DNA of 64,000 nucleotides from Sphaerisporangium rubeum. Lineage in GTDB: Bacteria > Actinomycetota > Actinomycetes > Streptosporangiales > Streptosporangiaceae. Below the pieces are notes generated by a model, which was given only the letters and a program-made list of their open reading frames with translations, was not told the DNA's origin and ran no database searches. The stretch covers positions 5,944,501 to 6,008,500 of the forward strand of contig NZ_JACHIU010000001.1 in assembly GCF_014207705.1 (NCBI RefSeq). Direction: 5' to 3'. Both the position numbers and the translations under genes were made by a program. Positions within the stretch are counted from its first letter, which is position 1, and each line of letters starts with the position of its first letter. Shown piece by piece: positions 7,257 through 15,818 of the stretch.

Positions 7257-9083
7257 TCAGTGCGAATCGCGCGGCACCTCACTGCCGCGTGACCCCCGCA
7301 GGAACCCGAAGTCCGCGCCGCCGTCCGCCTGCAGCACATGCTCGCGGTACAGCCAGCGGTACCCGCCGTCGTCCTCGGACTCAGGCGGCACCCACGCGGC
7401 GCGGCGCCGTTCCAGCTCCTCGTCCGGCACGAGCAGCGTCAGCCGGCGGCCCGGCACGTCCAGCTCGATGCGGTCCCCCGTGCGTACGAGCGCGAGCGGC
7501 CCCCCGACCGCCGCCTCCGGCGCGACATGCAGCACGACCGTGCCGAACCCGGTGCCGCTCATCCGGCCGTCGCTGATCCGCACCATGTCGGTGACACCGG
7601 CGCGCAGCAGCTTCACCGGCAGCGGCACGTTCGCCACCTCCGGCATCCCCGGGTAGCCCTTCGGCCCCGCACCCCGGATGACCAGCACGTCGCCGGGGGA
7701 CACGTCGAGATCGTCGTCGTCGCAGACCGCGTGGTACTCCTCAGGCGAGTCGAACACCAGCGCGCGGCCGGTGTGGCGCATCAGCTCAGGCGACGCCGCC
7801 GACTGCTTGATCACCGCACCGCCGGGAGCGAGGTTGCCGCGCAGCACCGCCGTGCCGCTCCCCGCCGGCTGCAACGGCTCGCCGATCGGCCGGATCACCT
7901 CGGTGTTCCAGCACACCGCGTCCGCGACGTTCTCCCCGACGCCGCGTCCGGTGACGGTCACCGCGCCGCCGTGCAGCAGACCGGCGTCGTCCAGCTCACG
8001 CAGCACCACCGGCAGGCCACCGGCGTAACAGAAGTCCTCCATCAGGAACCGGCCGGACGGCATCAGGTCCACGATGGTCGGCACGTCCCTGACCAGCGCG
8101 TCGAAGTCGTCCAGCGGAAGGTCCACACCGACCCGGCCCGCGAGCGCCGTGAGGTGGATGATCGCGTTGGTCGACCCGCCGATCGCCGCGTTGGCCCTGA
8201 CGGCGTTCTCGAACGCCTCCCGGGTGAGGATCGCGCTCGGCCGCAGATCCTCCTCGACCATCGCGACGATCCGCTTCCCCGCCTCCTGCGCCACCTCGAA
8301 CCGCCGCGAGTCCACCGCCGGCCACGCCGCCGACCCCGGAAGCTGCATGCCGAGCGCCTCGGCCACACACGCCATCGTGGACGCCGTACCCATCGTCATG
8401 CAGTGACCGTTGGACCGCGCCATGCACCCCTCGGCGACATGCCCTTCCTCCACCGACATCCGACCGGCCTTGATCTCGGCCTCGAACTTCCACACATGCG
8501 TCCCCGACCCGACGTCCCCCCCACGGAACTTCCCGTTGAGCATCGGCCCCCCGGTCACCATGACCGCCGGCAGATCCACGCTCGCGGCCCCCATGAGCAA
8601 CCCCGGCGTCGTCTTGTCACACCCCGACAGCAACACCACCCCGTCCAGCGGATTGGCCCTGATCAGCTCCTCCGCCTGCATGGCCAGCATGTTCCTGTAC
8701 AACATGGCCGTCGGCCGCAGCAGCGTCTCCCCGGTGGCCATCACCGGGAACTCCAGCGGAAACCCCCCCGCCATCCACACCCCACGCTTGACCGCCTCCG
8801 CCACCCGATCCAGATGAGCATTACAAGGCGCCAGCTCCGACCACGTACTGGCGATCCCGATCACCGGCCGGCCGTCGAACACCTCGGCCCCGAACCCCTG
8901 ATTCCGCATCCACGACCGGTACAACATCCCGGCCCGCCCCTCGGCCCCGAACCAATGCGCACTCCGCCGATGCCGCACCCCGGCCACACCGTGCCCCCCG
9001 CCACCGGCCTCCGCGCCAACCCCTTCCTGCCGCTCGAACTGATCCGGCGGATCCTGCTGTCCGTCCCGCTGCGCACCGTCCAC
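7257..9083 (-). CDS. IlvD/Edd-family pentonate (aldonate) dehydratase
   Basis: The 608-residue product has the family signatures SGCDKTTPG, an ARSNGHCMTMGTAST block (two Fe-S ligand cysteines in all), GGSTNAIIH and ISDGRMSG. It should hold a Fe-S cluster and dehydrate an aldonate to the 2-keto-3-deoxy acid. Context (lactonase upstream, keto-deoxy acid dehydratase downstream in the pathway) points to xylonate or arabinonate rather than the branched-chain substrate of IlvD. The GTG at 9083 is preceded by a GGGAGGGGGGAG site. The first 35 residues are unusually Gly/Gln-rich, and GTGs at 9020 or 8987 are alternative starts. Confidence 0.8.
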   Translation of the reverse strand: MDGAQRDGQQDPPDQFERQEGVGAEAGGGGHGVAGVRHRRSAHWFGAEGRAGMLYRSWMRNQGFGAEVFDGRPVIGIASTWSELAPCNAHLDRVAEAVKRGVWMAGGFPLEFPVMATGETLLRPTAMLYRNMLAMQAEELIRANPLDGVVLLSGCDKTTPGLLMGAASVDLPAVMVTGGPMLNGKFRGGDVGSGTHVWKFEAEIKAGRMSVEEGHVAEGCMARSNGHCMTMGTASTMACVAEALGMQLPGSAAWPAVDSRRFEVAQEAGKRIVAMVEEDLRPSAILTREAFENAVRANAAIGGSTNAIIHLTALAGRVGVDLPLDDFDALVRDVPTIVDLMPSGRFLMEDFCYAGGLPVVLRELDDAGLLHGGAVTVTGRGVGENVADAVCWNTEVIRPIGEPLQPAGSGTAVLRGNLAPGGAVIKQSAASPELMRHTGRALVFDSPEEYHAVCDDDDLDVSPGDVLVIRGAGPKGYPGMPEVANVPLPVKLLRAGVTDMVRISDGRMSGTGFGTVVLHVAPEAAVGGPLALVRTGDRIELDVPGRRLTLLVPDEELERRRAAWVPPESEDDGGYRWLYREHVLQADGGADFGFLRGSRGSEVPRDSH

Positions 9084-9189
9084 CGGACACCACTCCCCCC
9101 TCCCGGAACCACCGACCTACCACATCGAGCGTCACCGGGACCGAACCAGGTCGCTGCCACCGTAATGTCACGAACACATCTCGTCAACA

Positions 9190-9220
9190 GTTTCGCAACT
9201 TCCCTGCCAGCCGTCGAAAC
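9190..9220. promoter_or_regulatory. Candidate operators upstream of the aldonate dehydratase
   Basis: GTTTCGCAAC (9190-9199, one mismatch from a perfect central-CG palindrome) and GTCGAAAC (9213-9220) lie 107-137 bp upstream of the dehydratase GTG. They match the elements at the other two control regions of the island. Confidence 0.4.
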
Positions 9221-9269
9221 TGCCCCGATCCATCAGGCTGGCGACAGGTGACCGCGATCGGCCGAGCCC

Positions 9270-9812
9270 TCACTCCGGGAAACGCAGGAACTCTCGCGGC
9301 ACGTGCTCCACCAGCCACACCCCGTTGGCGCTGACCATGAACTCGTGACCGGCGGCGTGCATGGCGGCGGCGTCCACGACGAGCACGACCGGTGCTCCGC
9401 GCCGGGAGCCGACACGGACCGCGGTCTCGCGGTCCGGGGAGAGGTGGACATGGTGGCGGTTCATGCGGCGCAGACCATCGGTGCGGATGGCTCCGAGGTT
9501 GCGGGACACCGTGCCGTGATACAGGACCGGCGGGGGTGCCACGGCGGGAAGGTCCAGGTGGACCTCGACTGAGTGGCCCTGGTTGGCACGGATCCGGCCC
9601 GCTTCGAGGGTGAAGCGCTGTTTGTCGTTGGCGACGACCACCTGCTGGAGTTCGGCGGAGGTGATGGGGAAGCCGTGGGTCCTGGCGGCGTCGAGGAACG
9701 TGTCGACGTCCACCCAGCCGGCACCGTCCAGGGTGACGCCGATGCGGCCGGGGTCGTGGCGGAGATGCTTGGAGAGATATTTGGAGACGCGTACCAGTCT
9801 GCGTTGGTCCAT
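9270..9812 (-). CDS. kptA: RNA 2'-phosphotransferase (Tpt1/KptA family)
   Basis: The 180-residue product reads through the KptA signatures: SKYLSKHLRHDP at the N-terminus, a winged-helix RNA-binding half (about 1-90) and an ADP-ribosyltransferase-like half with NQGHS, LYHGT and HLSPDRETA. Known members use NAD+ to remove a 2'-phosphate from RNA, giving ADP-ribose 1'',2''-cyclic phosphate. The ATG at 9812 starts exactly at the conserved MDQRRLVRVSKYL and gives the standard family length. Upstream in-frame codons run into the neighbouring gene and were discarded. The physiological substrate in bacteria is unclear. Confidence 0.88.
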   Translation of the reverse strand: MDQRRLVRVSKYLSKHLRHDPGRIGVTLDGAGWVDVDTFLDAARTHGFPITSAELQQVVVANDKQRFTLEAGRIRANQGHSVEVHLDLPAVAPPPVLYHGTVSRNLGAIRTDGLRRMNRHHVHLSPDRETAVRVGSRRGAPVVLVVDAAAMHAAGHEFMVSANGVWLVEHVPREFLRFPE

Positions 9813-9865
9813 GCGGTCAGTGTTCCGGTGGGCCGTCCGCGGGGGCCACTCCATTTCCTCAGGAC

Positions 9866-12800
9866 TCAGGGGCCGTAGATATAAATCATCCACACACCCA
9901 CGAAGTACGGAAGGCGTTCGATCGCGGCGACGACCAGTACGACGGCGGTGATCACTGTGGTCACCTGGGTCAGCCTCGTGCGGCGCACGGAGACCTGTGG
10001 GGTGGAGTGTTTCGGTGGACGCAGGTGACGCCACACGGTGCCGGTGGCGATGCCGAGTGCGGTGGCGGGGACGGCGGCCACAGCCCCCTTGATGAGGGTG
10101 GACTGGAGCAGCGCGGCGATGTGCGGGGAGTCGGCGGGGACGGCGGCGCAGGGGGCCGCGTACAGGCCGGCGCAGCCCGCCAAGATGTCGAGGAAGCGGA
10201 AGCCGCTCGCGGCCATGACGCCGGTGAGGAGCGCGGCGAACAGGGCGAGTGCGAGGCGGGACGTCGTGGAGCGTACGGCGACGAGGAAGGCCACGGCGGC
10301 CTGGGCCAGGACGATCACGAACGCGTACGCCTCGATGTAGAGCCGAGGAAGCTCCGGGGCCGTCCGCACGTCGTCAGGGACATGGCCGGCGGTGAGGAGG
10401 ACGAGGGCTGTGGTGGCGAGAAGTACGGTGACGCCACCGGCCAGGCCGGTCACCCTGGCGAGGTCGGTTCGCGGACCGGCACTGGCGCGGCGGCGGGTGA
10501 AGGTGAGGGGGACAAGGCAAAGGAGCAGCAGGCCGGGGAGGGTCAGAGGGTTGACGAGAACGTATTCCAGGGGGCCGTAGTGCAGGGTCACCAGCGTGGA
10601 CCAGGGCTCTGACCACCTCTCGACCACGCCGTGGGGGAAGGTGCTCCGCAGCAAGGTGAACAGCTCCTTGCCGCGGAAGGCGTGCCACACCACGAACCAC
10701 GGCACGGCGGCCAGGGTCCCGCTGGTCACGACCACTGCCAGTGCGCGGCGCCGGGTGCGGCGCTGGACGTGGAGAAGCCCCCGGGTCGCGGACGCGGCCC
10801 AGGCGCCGAGGAACGCGGTACCGGCGAGCAACATCAGCGCGGCGAGGACGTACCGTCCGGGGGACGACGGGAACTGGCCCTTGTCGAAGATGTGCGCGAG
10901 GACGAGCTGGTCACCGACGAGGTAACCGGCGGTGACGGCGGCGGCAGGCCGCAGGTACACGCGCGGGGACGGGACCGACGACTCGGCCCAGACGGCTTCG
11001 ACGATGGCCACCACAAGAGCCGGCACGCACAGCAGGCCGGCCAGTGCGACGCCGAGCAGGGAGAACAACGCGGGACCGCCGAGGAAGTTCTGGAGGTTGC
11101 CTGTCATGATCGCGGCCGTCATACCGGCCCCTGTCAGCTCCAAGGTGCCGGCCGGGAGCATGTCGGCGGGAGCATCGAGGTGCGCGATCCGGCGGCCGAT
11201 GTCCGGGTGGACGCGCGTCCACGCGAGCAGGCCGCGGCGAGGCGAGGGGAACCGGCTGAGCGGAGCGCGCAGGAGCTCGGCGTTTCCCGCGGCGGCGTCG
11301 GCGTGCAGCTCGGAGCGGCGCAGCACCGCGGCGCGGGTCAGCAGGACCAGCGCGGTGAGTGCTGCGACGGAGGCGGCGGCCCGCACCGTCTGTGTCCAGT
11401 CGTCGGCGACCAGGAGGAGAGCCGGGACGAACGGCAGCAGGCCGAGGAGGAGGAACGAACGCCAGATGGCGATGGTCAGGTAGGTGCGGTCGACGTCGCC
11501 GTTGCGGAGATGTGCCAGTTCGTGCAGGAGAATGGCCTCGGCGGCGCGCGGGTCCGTGCTGAGGTGGAACGTCAGGGGGGCGTCAACGGCCAGATAACGG
11601 CGGCCGGGACGGCCGAAGACCCGTGCCGTCGTCCACATGTGGGGGGAGAGCAGTAGTCGCGGCGCGCGGGCCAGGCCCACCTGCCGCGACAGCCTGCCGA
11701 CCATGTCGGCGAGCGCGCGGTCCTGCGGCGACGAGAGCGGGACGTAACCGTTCCGCCTGATGATCCACACCGGGTGCAGCAAGAACCCCAGGCCCGCCAC
11801 GACGACCAGCGCGACCAGGCCCCAGACGACCCATCGTGCCTGGTCGGCATAGATCGGGCCGGAGCAGGTGAGGAACGCGCCAGGCCACGTGACCCCCCAG
11901 CGGCGTTCCATCTCCAGTTCGCACCCGACAGCACGCCGGACGGCGTCGCCGTTGGCCGACACCGCCAGGTACAGCGTGAGGAACGTGGTCGTGCTCGTGG
12001 CGAGCACCGCGCCGGCGAGCATGGCGAGGGTCGTGAAGCCGCCGTGGCCGACCGGTGGGCCGCCGGGCCTCTCCCCACTGCCGCCGCTTTCTTCCTGACC
12101 GCGGCTGTTCTCACCGGACGTCACCGGCCGAAGGGCCTCCGGCCGCACCGTCTCCTCTCCCGCGAGCCGGTCGCGCAGGTTGGCGTGGCGGAACTGGTAG
12201 ACGCCGCCGGCGTGACGCAACATCCCGCGGCGGTGCGCGTCGGTGAGGAATCGCATGAGGCGCAGGGAGAGAACGCCGCGCGACGCCAGCCAGAGCCGGG
12301 CCACGCAGAAACGGCCCCACGCGGTCGTGCCGAGCGCCACTGCGAGTCCGGCGGTGACGGCTGCCGCCAGTCCGTACGCGGCGCCGAGGTACGGACCGGC
12401 GTAGGCCGTCACGGGTAACCCGGCCACCGCGGCGCACACGACCGCCGCCACGGCGCCGTTGAGGGTCGCGACGGCGCGGTCGGCGCGCAGCACCGAGGCG
12501 GGGTCGCGAGCGCGGACCTCGTCGGCGGGTTCCTTGAGCCAGCCGACGAGGCCGCCGCACACACCGGCGACCAGGCCTGCGGTCACGCCGACCAGGACCG
12601 CCTGCATGACGCCGCCGAGCAGCCAGCCGGTCAGGGATGACGGTGTACCGGCGAGCAGGTCGGCCAGGAGTACGATCACCAGTCCGGCGGCGGCCCCTGC
12701 CGCGAAGCCCGCCGTGAACCACGACGTGAAGTGGACGCGGACCGCACGGGCCAAGTGGCCTGACCGGCCGCGCAGAGTCAGGTTGGCGTACACAGGCGGC

Positions 12801-14254
12801 GTGGGGCCGGACAGCAAGCCGGCCGCTGCCGTCCCGGCGATCACGCCTGTGCAGACTCCCGCGGCGATTCCGATGAGAGCACGGCCGGTCACTGCCGTCA
12901 CCACGGCCACCGCGAGCGCCACCACCGCCAGGGTCGCCGGCACCACCCGGCGTGGGTCGCTCAGGCGGGGGTCGAGCTCCACCAGCCGCCACCAGGCGAG
13001 GCGATGCTCACCGTCGTGCCGTAGCCGGCACGCGAGGAACCCGGCCCAGCGGCCGGCCCGCTCCACCCCGGGCCACGGCGCCGCTTCGTCCTCGCCGAGC
13101 GGCGCATACACGGCAGGCAGGAACGCCGTGAGCAGACGTTCCTCGATCTCGTTCCTGCCGAGCCCGCACAACTCCCCCGGCTCGGTGCCCGGCTGCCTGT
13201 ACACGACGAGCAGCAAATAGATCATCAACGGGGTGGACAGCGCCGCCGACAGTTCCGGCTCCTCGCCGATCGCGGCGAACAGGGCCTCCCAGCGCGCGTC
13301 CCCTGCTCGGACGCGGCCCTCGAGGTAGGCCACCACTTCTCGCGCGCCGACCGGTTCGAGTTCGACGACCGCTGCCGACGACAGGAACCGTTCGCTCCCC
13401 ACCACGGCGGCCTCGTACTCCTCGCTGCGGCACGTGAGCACGAACGGCCATCCGTCGCAGGCGGCGTCGATCCGCTCGATGACCCTCACCCGCGCCGCGA
13501 CCGGCATCTCGTCCAGCCCGTCGAGCACCGGCATGATCCGTCTCGCCGCCACGAGCGCCGCTGCTACCTCAGGCGCCAGATCGGGGTACTCCTCCCCTGT
13601 CCGCCGCGCCACCCACGCGTCGAACGGCTCCGCCGGGTCCCAGCCGGCGAACGCCAGCAGCACCGGCACCGGCGCACCCGGCTGCGCCTCTTCGGCCAGT
13701 TCGGCGGCCAGCAGCATCGCCGCGACCGACTTGCCGGCCCCCGGCTCACCGAGCACCACGAGCTGCCGGTACGGCAACGCGCCGAACCACGCGGCCAGCT
13801 CCCCCAGCCCACCTCCCGGCCCGGTCTCCCCCGGCGGCCCTTCGGCAGGCAACGGCATCCCCGCTCGCGCCGTCACCGGCCGCGCGGTGGGGACCCAGGT
13901 GACCGTGAGCGGATGAGCCCGTGGCACCCCTCGGGCCACCAGCTCCCGCCGCCACTGCCGTGCCACCGCCGCGGCGAGCCGCTGCGCCGCACGCTCGACG
14001 ACCTCCGGCCCGGTGCCCCCCGCCTGGTCCGCGGTACGCGGTCCCCGCAACGCGAAGACGCACAGCCCGCCGACCAGCGGCACCACGGTGAGGACGAACG
14101 CGTAGACGTTGGAGTAGCCGACGAGCCGATCGAGGTCCTCGGTGTCCGACGCCATCCACGTGCGTACCAGGAACAGCGTGACGTAACCGGTCAACGCCAC
14201 CGCCAAGGCGCCGGCCGCGGCCGCACGCCATCGCCGCGTGCGCCGTCCACCCAT
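9866..14254 (-). CDS. Polytopic membrane NACHT NTPase fused to an M48 metallopeptidase
   Basis: The 1462-residue protein begins with two membrane segments (about 10-70). A NACHT P-loop NTPase follows, with Walker A GEPGAGKS near 168 and an acidic Walker B, LDGLDEMP, near 240. Hydrophobic segments fill about 460-690 and 770-860. Next comes a Zn peptidase region with HELAH at 911-915 and the downstream SELHAD (third ligand Glu near 982), which is the M48/HtpX pattern. More membrane segments run to the C-terminus. NACHT proteins are signal-transducing switches, and M48 enzymes cleave membrane or misfolded proteins, so a nucleotide-gated membrane protease is a reasonable inference. No partner is evident: KptA lies 53 bp downstream on the same strand. 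The frame is unbroken across the fusion. Confidence 0.8.
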   Translation of the reverse strand: MGGRRTRRWRAAAAGALAVALTGYVTLFLVRTWMASDTEDLDRLVGYSNVYAFVLTVVPLVGGLCVFALRGPRTADQAGGTGPEVVERAAQRLAAAVARQWRRELVARGVPRAHPLTVTWVPTARPVTARAGMPLPAEGPPGETGPGGGLGELAAWFGALPYRQLVVLGEPGAGKSVAAMLLAAELAEEAQPGAPVPVLLAFAGWDPAEPFDAWVARRTGEEYPDLAPEVAAALVAARRIMPVLDGLDEMPVAARVRVIERIDAACDGWPFVLTCRSEEYEAAVVGSERFLSSAAVVELEPVGAREVVAYLEGRVRAGDARWEALFAAIGEEPELSAALSTPLMIYLLLVVYRQPGTEPGELCGLGRNEIEERLLTAFLPAVYAPLGEDEAAPWPGVERAGRWAGFLACRLRHDGEHRLAWWRLVELDPRLSDPRRVVPATLAVVALAVAVVTAVTGRALIGIAAGVCTGVIAGTAAAGLLSGPTPPVYANLTLRGRSGHLARAVRVHFTSWFTAGFAAGAAAGLVIVLLADLLAGTPSSLTGWLLGGVMQAVLVGVTAGLVAGVCGGLVGWLKEPADEVRARDPASVLRADRAVATLNGAVAAVVCAAVAGLPVTAYAGPYLGAAYGLAAAVTAGLAVALGTTAWGRFCVARLWLASRGVLSLRLMRFLTDAHRRGMLRHAGGVYQFRHANLRDRLAGEETVRPEALRPVTSGENSRGQEESGGSGERPGGPPVGHGGFTTLAMLAGAVLATSTTTFLTLYLAVSANGDAVRRAVGCELEMERRWGVTWPGAFLTCSGPIYADQARWVVWGLVALVVVAGLGFLLHPVWIIRRNGYVPLSSPQDRALADMVGRLSRQVGLARAPRLLLSPHMWTTARVFGRPGRRYLAVDAPLTFHLSTDPRAAEAILLHELAHLRNGDVDRTYLTIAIWRSFLLLGLLPFVPALLLVADDWTQTVRAAASVAALTALVLLTRAAVLRRSELHADAAAGNAELLRAPLSRFPSPRRGLLAWTRVHPDIGRRIAHLDAPADMLPAGTLELTGAGMTAAIMTGNLQNFLGGPALFSLLGVALAGLLCVPALVVAIVEAVWAESSVPSPRVYLRPAAAVTAGYLVGDQLVLAHIFDKGQFPSSPGRYVLAALMLLAGTAFLGAWAASATRGLLHVQRRTRRRALAVVVTSGTLAAVPWFVVWHAFRGKELFTLLRSTFPHGVVERWSEPWSTLVTLHYGPLEYVLVNPLTLPGLLLLCLVPLTFTRRRASAGPRTDLARVTGLAGGVTVLLATTALVLLTAGHVPDDVRTAPELPRLYIEAYAFVIVLAQAAVAFLVAVRSTTSRLALALFAALLTGVMAASGFRFLDILAGCAGLYAAPCAAVPADSPHIAALLQSTLIKGAVAAVPATALGIATGTVWRHLRPPKHSTPQVSVRRTRLTQVTTVITAVVLVVAAIERLPYFVGVWMIYIYGP

Positions 14255-14438
14255 GGGACGACATCATGCACGTAGGGTCCGGGCCGCGCTACCCGATGTA
14301 CCTGTGTGCGGCGGGATGCGTATCGGTGTCGTGGGAGATGAGTAGTGACTGCTCATTCGGTGGGGGTGGGGCCGGGGTGAGGATTTCTGGCGTGGACGGC
14401 GCCGGTGGGGTGTCGTGGAAGTGGACGGGGCGAGAGAG

Positions 14439-15680
14439 ATGGCTGGTCGTGGTGTGAGGTTGGGCCGGAGGTCGGTGCTTCTGGTTGGAGCGCTGGTCGT
14501 GGCGGCTGTGATGGGGCCGGTGCCGGGGGCCTCGGCGGAGCCTGGACGGTATTCGGGGGAGGACGCGGAGCTGGCTCGTCGGCAGGTGCCGATGCTGGAG
14601 ATGGCGGATCGGCTGGAGGAGGCGGGGGCCGGTAAGGAGTCGGGGTACGCGGGGGTCGAGCTGGATGTGGCGGCGGGGGTCGTGCATCTGTACTGGAAGG
14701 GGGACGCGCCTCGGACGGTGGCTTCGCTGGTGTCCGGCGCTCCTGAGGGGGTCAGGGTCGAGGTGCATCCGGCGGAGCACACGGCCGTCGAGTTGCGGGA
14801 GCGGGCCGATGAGGTCATCAGGACACAGGGGCTCAGCGCCGGGGGTGCGGTGCACCGGGTGACGCCGTTGCCGGACGGGAGCGGGCTTGAGGTCGGGGTG
14901 ACGGCGCGGGCCGCGGTCGCGGCGGTGTCGGCGGAGCCGCTGGTGGTGCGGGCCGAGGTCGAGACGCCGGCGCCTTATGACGGACGGTGGGGTGGGGGCT
15001 CGCCGTTCGAGGGGGGTATGCAGATCAGTTCGTGCAGCACGTCGTTCAGCGTGATGAAGTTGTCCTTCTTCACCTTCAAGCTCCTGCCGAAACTCGTCAC
15101 TGCGGCGCACTGCTACCAGGTCGGCGACTGGGTGACCACGGGGAACTCCAGCACGGGAGTCGTGATCGTCGGCCAGGTCCAGGCGGTGTACCCGGAGCTC
15201 GACACGGCGCTCATCGCGGTGGACCCCGGCAAGTTCGTCACGGGCTGGATGTGGGACGGCGGTGTGCTGGACGGGTCGGAGTACACCAAGCCGGTCGTCG
15301 GCACGTCGCAGGCGCGCAAGGGTTCGCTGGTGTGCACGTCCGGCGCGTGGAGCGGTGTGCACTGCGACATCAAGATCACCAAGACGGACTCGACGCTGGA
15401 CTGGGGGACGCACGTGTCGAAGGCCGTGTCCATCGGCGACCAGATGCAGAACACCCTCGCCGCGGGTGGCGGTGACAGCGGTGGGCCGGTGTTCACCCTG
15501 ACCAGCGATCTCAGCAGTGTGCTCGCGGCCGGCGTCATCATCGGCGGGGACGACAGCCGTCCCGCGACCTGCACCTACCGTTCCAGCCGGTGCTCGACCC
15601 GGGTGTTCTTCACCGACTTCCGGACCGTGGAGTCCCACTGGGTCACCAGGATGCCGGGCCAGGGGCCGGAAGGTCAGTGA
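14439..15680 (+). CDS. Secreted chymotrypsin-like (S1) serine protease
   Basis: The 413-residue product starts with a twin-Arg-bearing signal peptide (GRRSVLLVGALVVAAVMG, cleavage near ASA), then a roughly 150-residue pro-region. The catalytic triad is visible as His224 (TAAHC), Asp255 (LDTAL) and Ser347 (GGDSGGP). Paired cysteines suggest extracellular disulfides. The ATG at 14439 gives a normal signal peptide; an upstream GTG at 14415 would add eight residues. Codons ending in G are unusually frequent. It is followed by a strong terminator and has no visible link to the neighbouring genes. Confidence 0.85.
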   Translation: MAGRGVRLGRRSVLLVGALVVAAVMGPVPGASAEPGRYSGEDAELARRQVPMLEMADRLEEAGAGKESGYAGVELDVAAGVVHLYWKGDAPRTVASLVSGAPEGVRVEVHPAEHTAVELRERADEVIRTQGLSAGGAVHRVTPLPDGSGLEVGVTARAAVAAVSAEPLVVRAEVETPAPYDGRWGGGSPFEGGMQISSCSTSFSVMKLSFFTFKLLPKLVTAAHCYQVGDWVTTGNSSTGVVIVGQVQAVYPELDTALIAVDPGKFVTGWMWDGGVLDGSEYTKPVVGTSQARKGSLVCTSGAWSGVHCDIKITKTDSTLDWGTHVSKAVSIGDQMQNTLAAGGGDSGGPVFTLTSDLSSVLAAGVIIGGDDSRPATCTYRSSRCSTRVFFTDFRTVESHWVTRMPGQGPEGQ

Positions 15681-15686
15681 GCCGCG

Positions 15687-15733
15687 CCGGCCGCCGGTCC
15701 CCCGTGCCGTACGGCGGGGGAACCGGCGGCCGG
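15687..15733 (+). terminator. Long GC-rich hairpin after the protease
   Basis: Arms 15687-15703 and 15716-15733 pair over 17 bp with a single bulged base and a 12-nt loop, starting 7 nt after the protease stop codon. Confidence 0.7.
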
Positions 15734-15818
15734 TGAGCGTTCGCCAAGTGAACGACAACCATTCGCTGATCGGGCTTCCGCACCCTTGGGAAGGTTGCCC
15801 AGGGAAAGGCGAAGGGTG

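Noticed and set aside
7257..9083. Branched-chain dihydroxyacid dehydratase (ilvD)
   Set aside because: The family is shared, but the neighbours are a lactonase, a sugar dehydrogenase and a keto-deoxy acid dehydratase, and no isoleucine/valine genes are near.
9813..10034. N-terminal extension of the KptA frame
   Set aside because: It overlaps the end of the NACHT-protease gene and adds 74 residues absent from the family; the ATG at 9812 gives the standard length.
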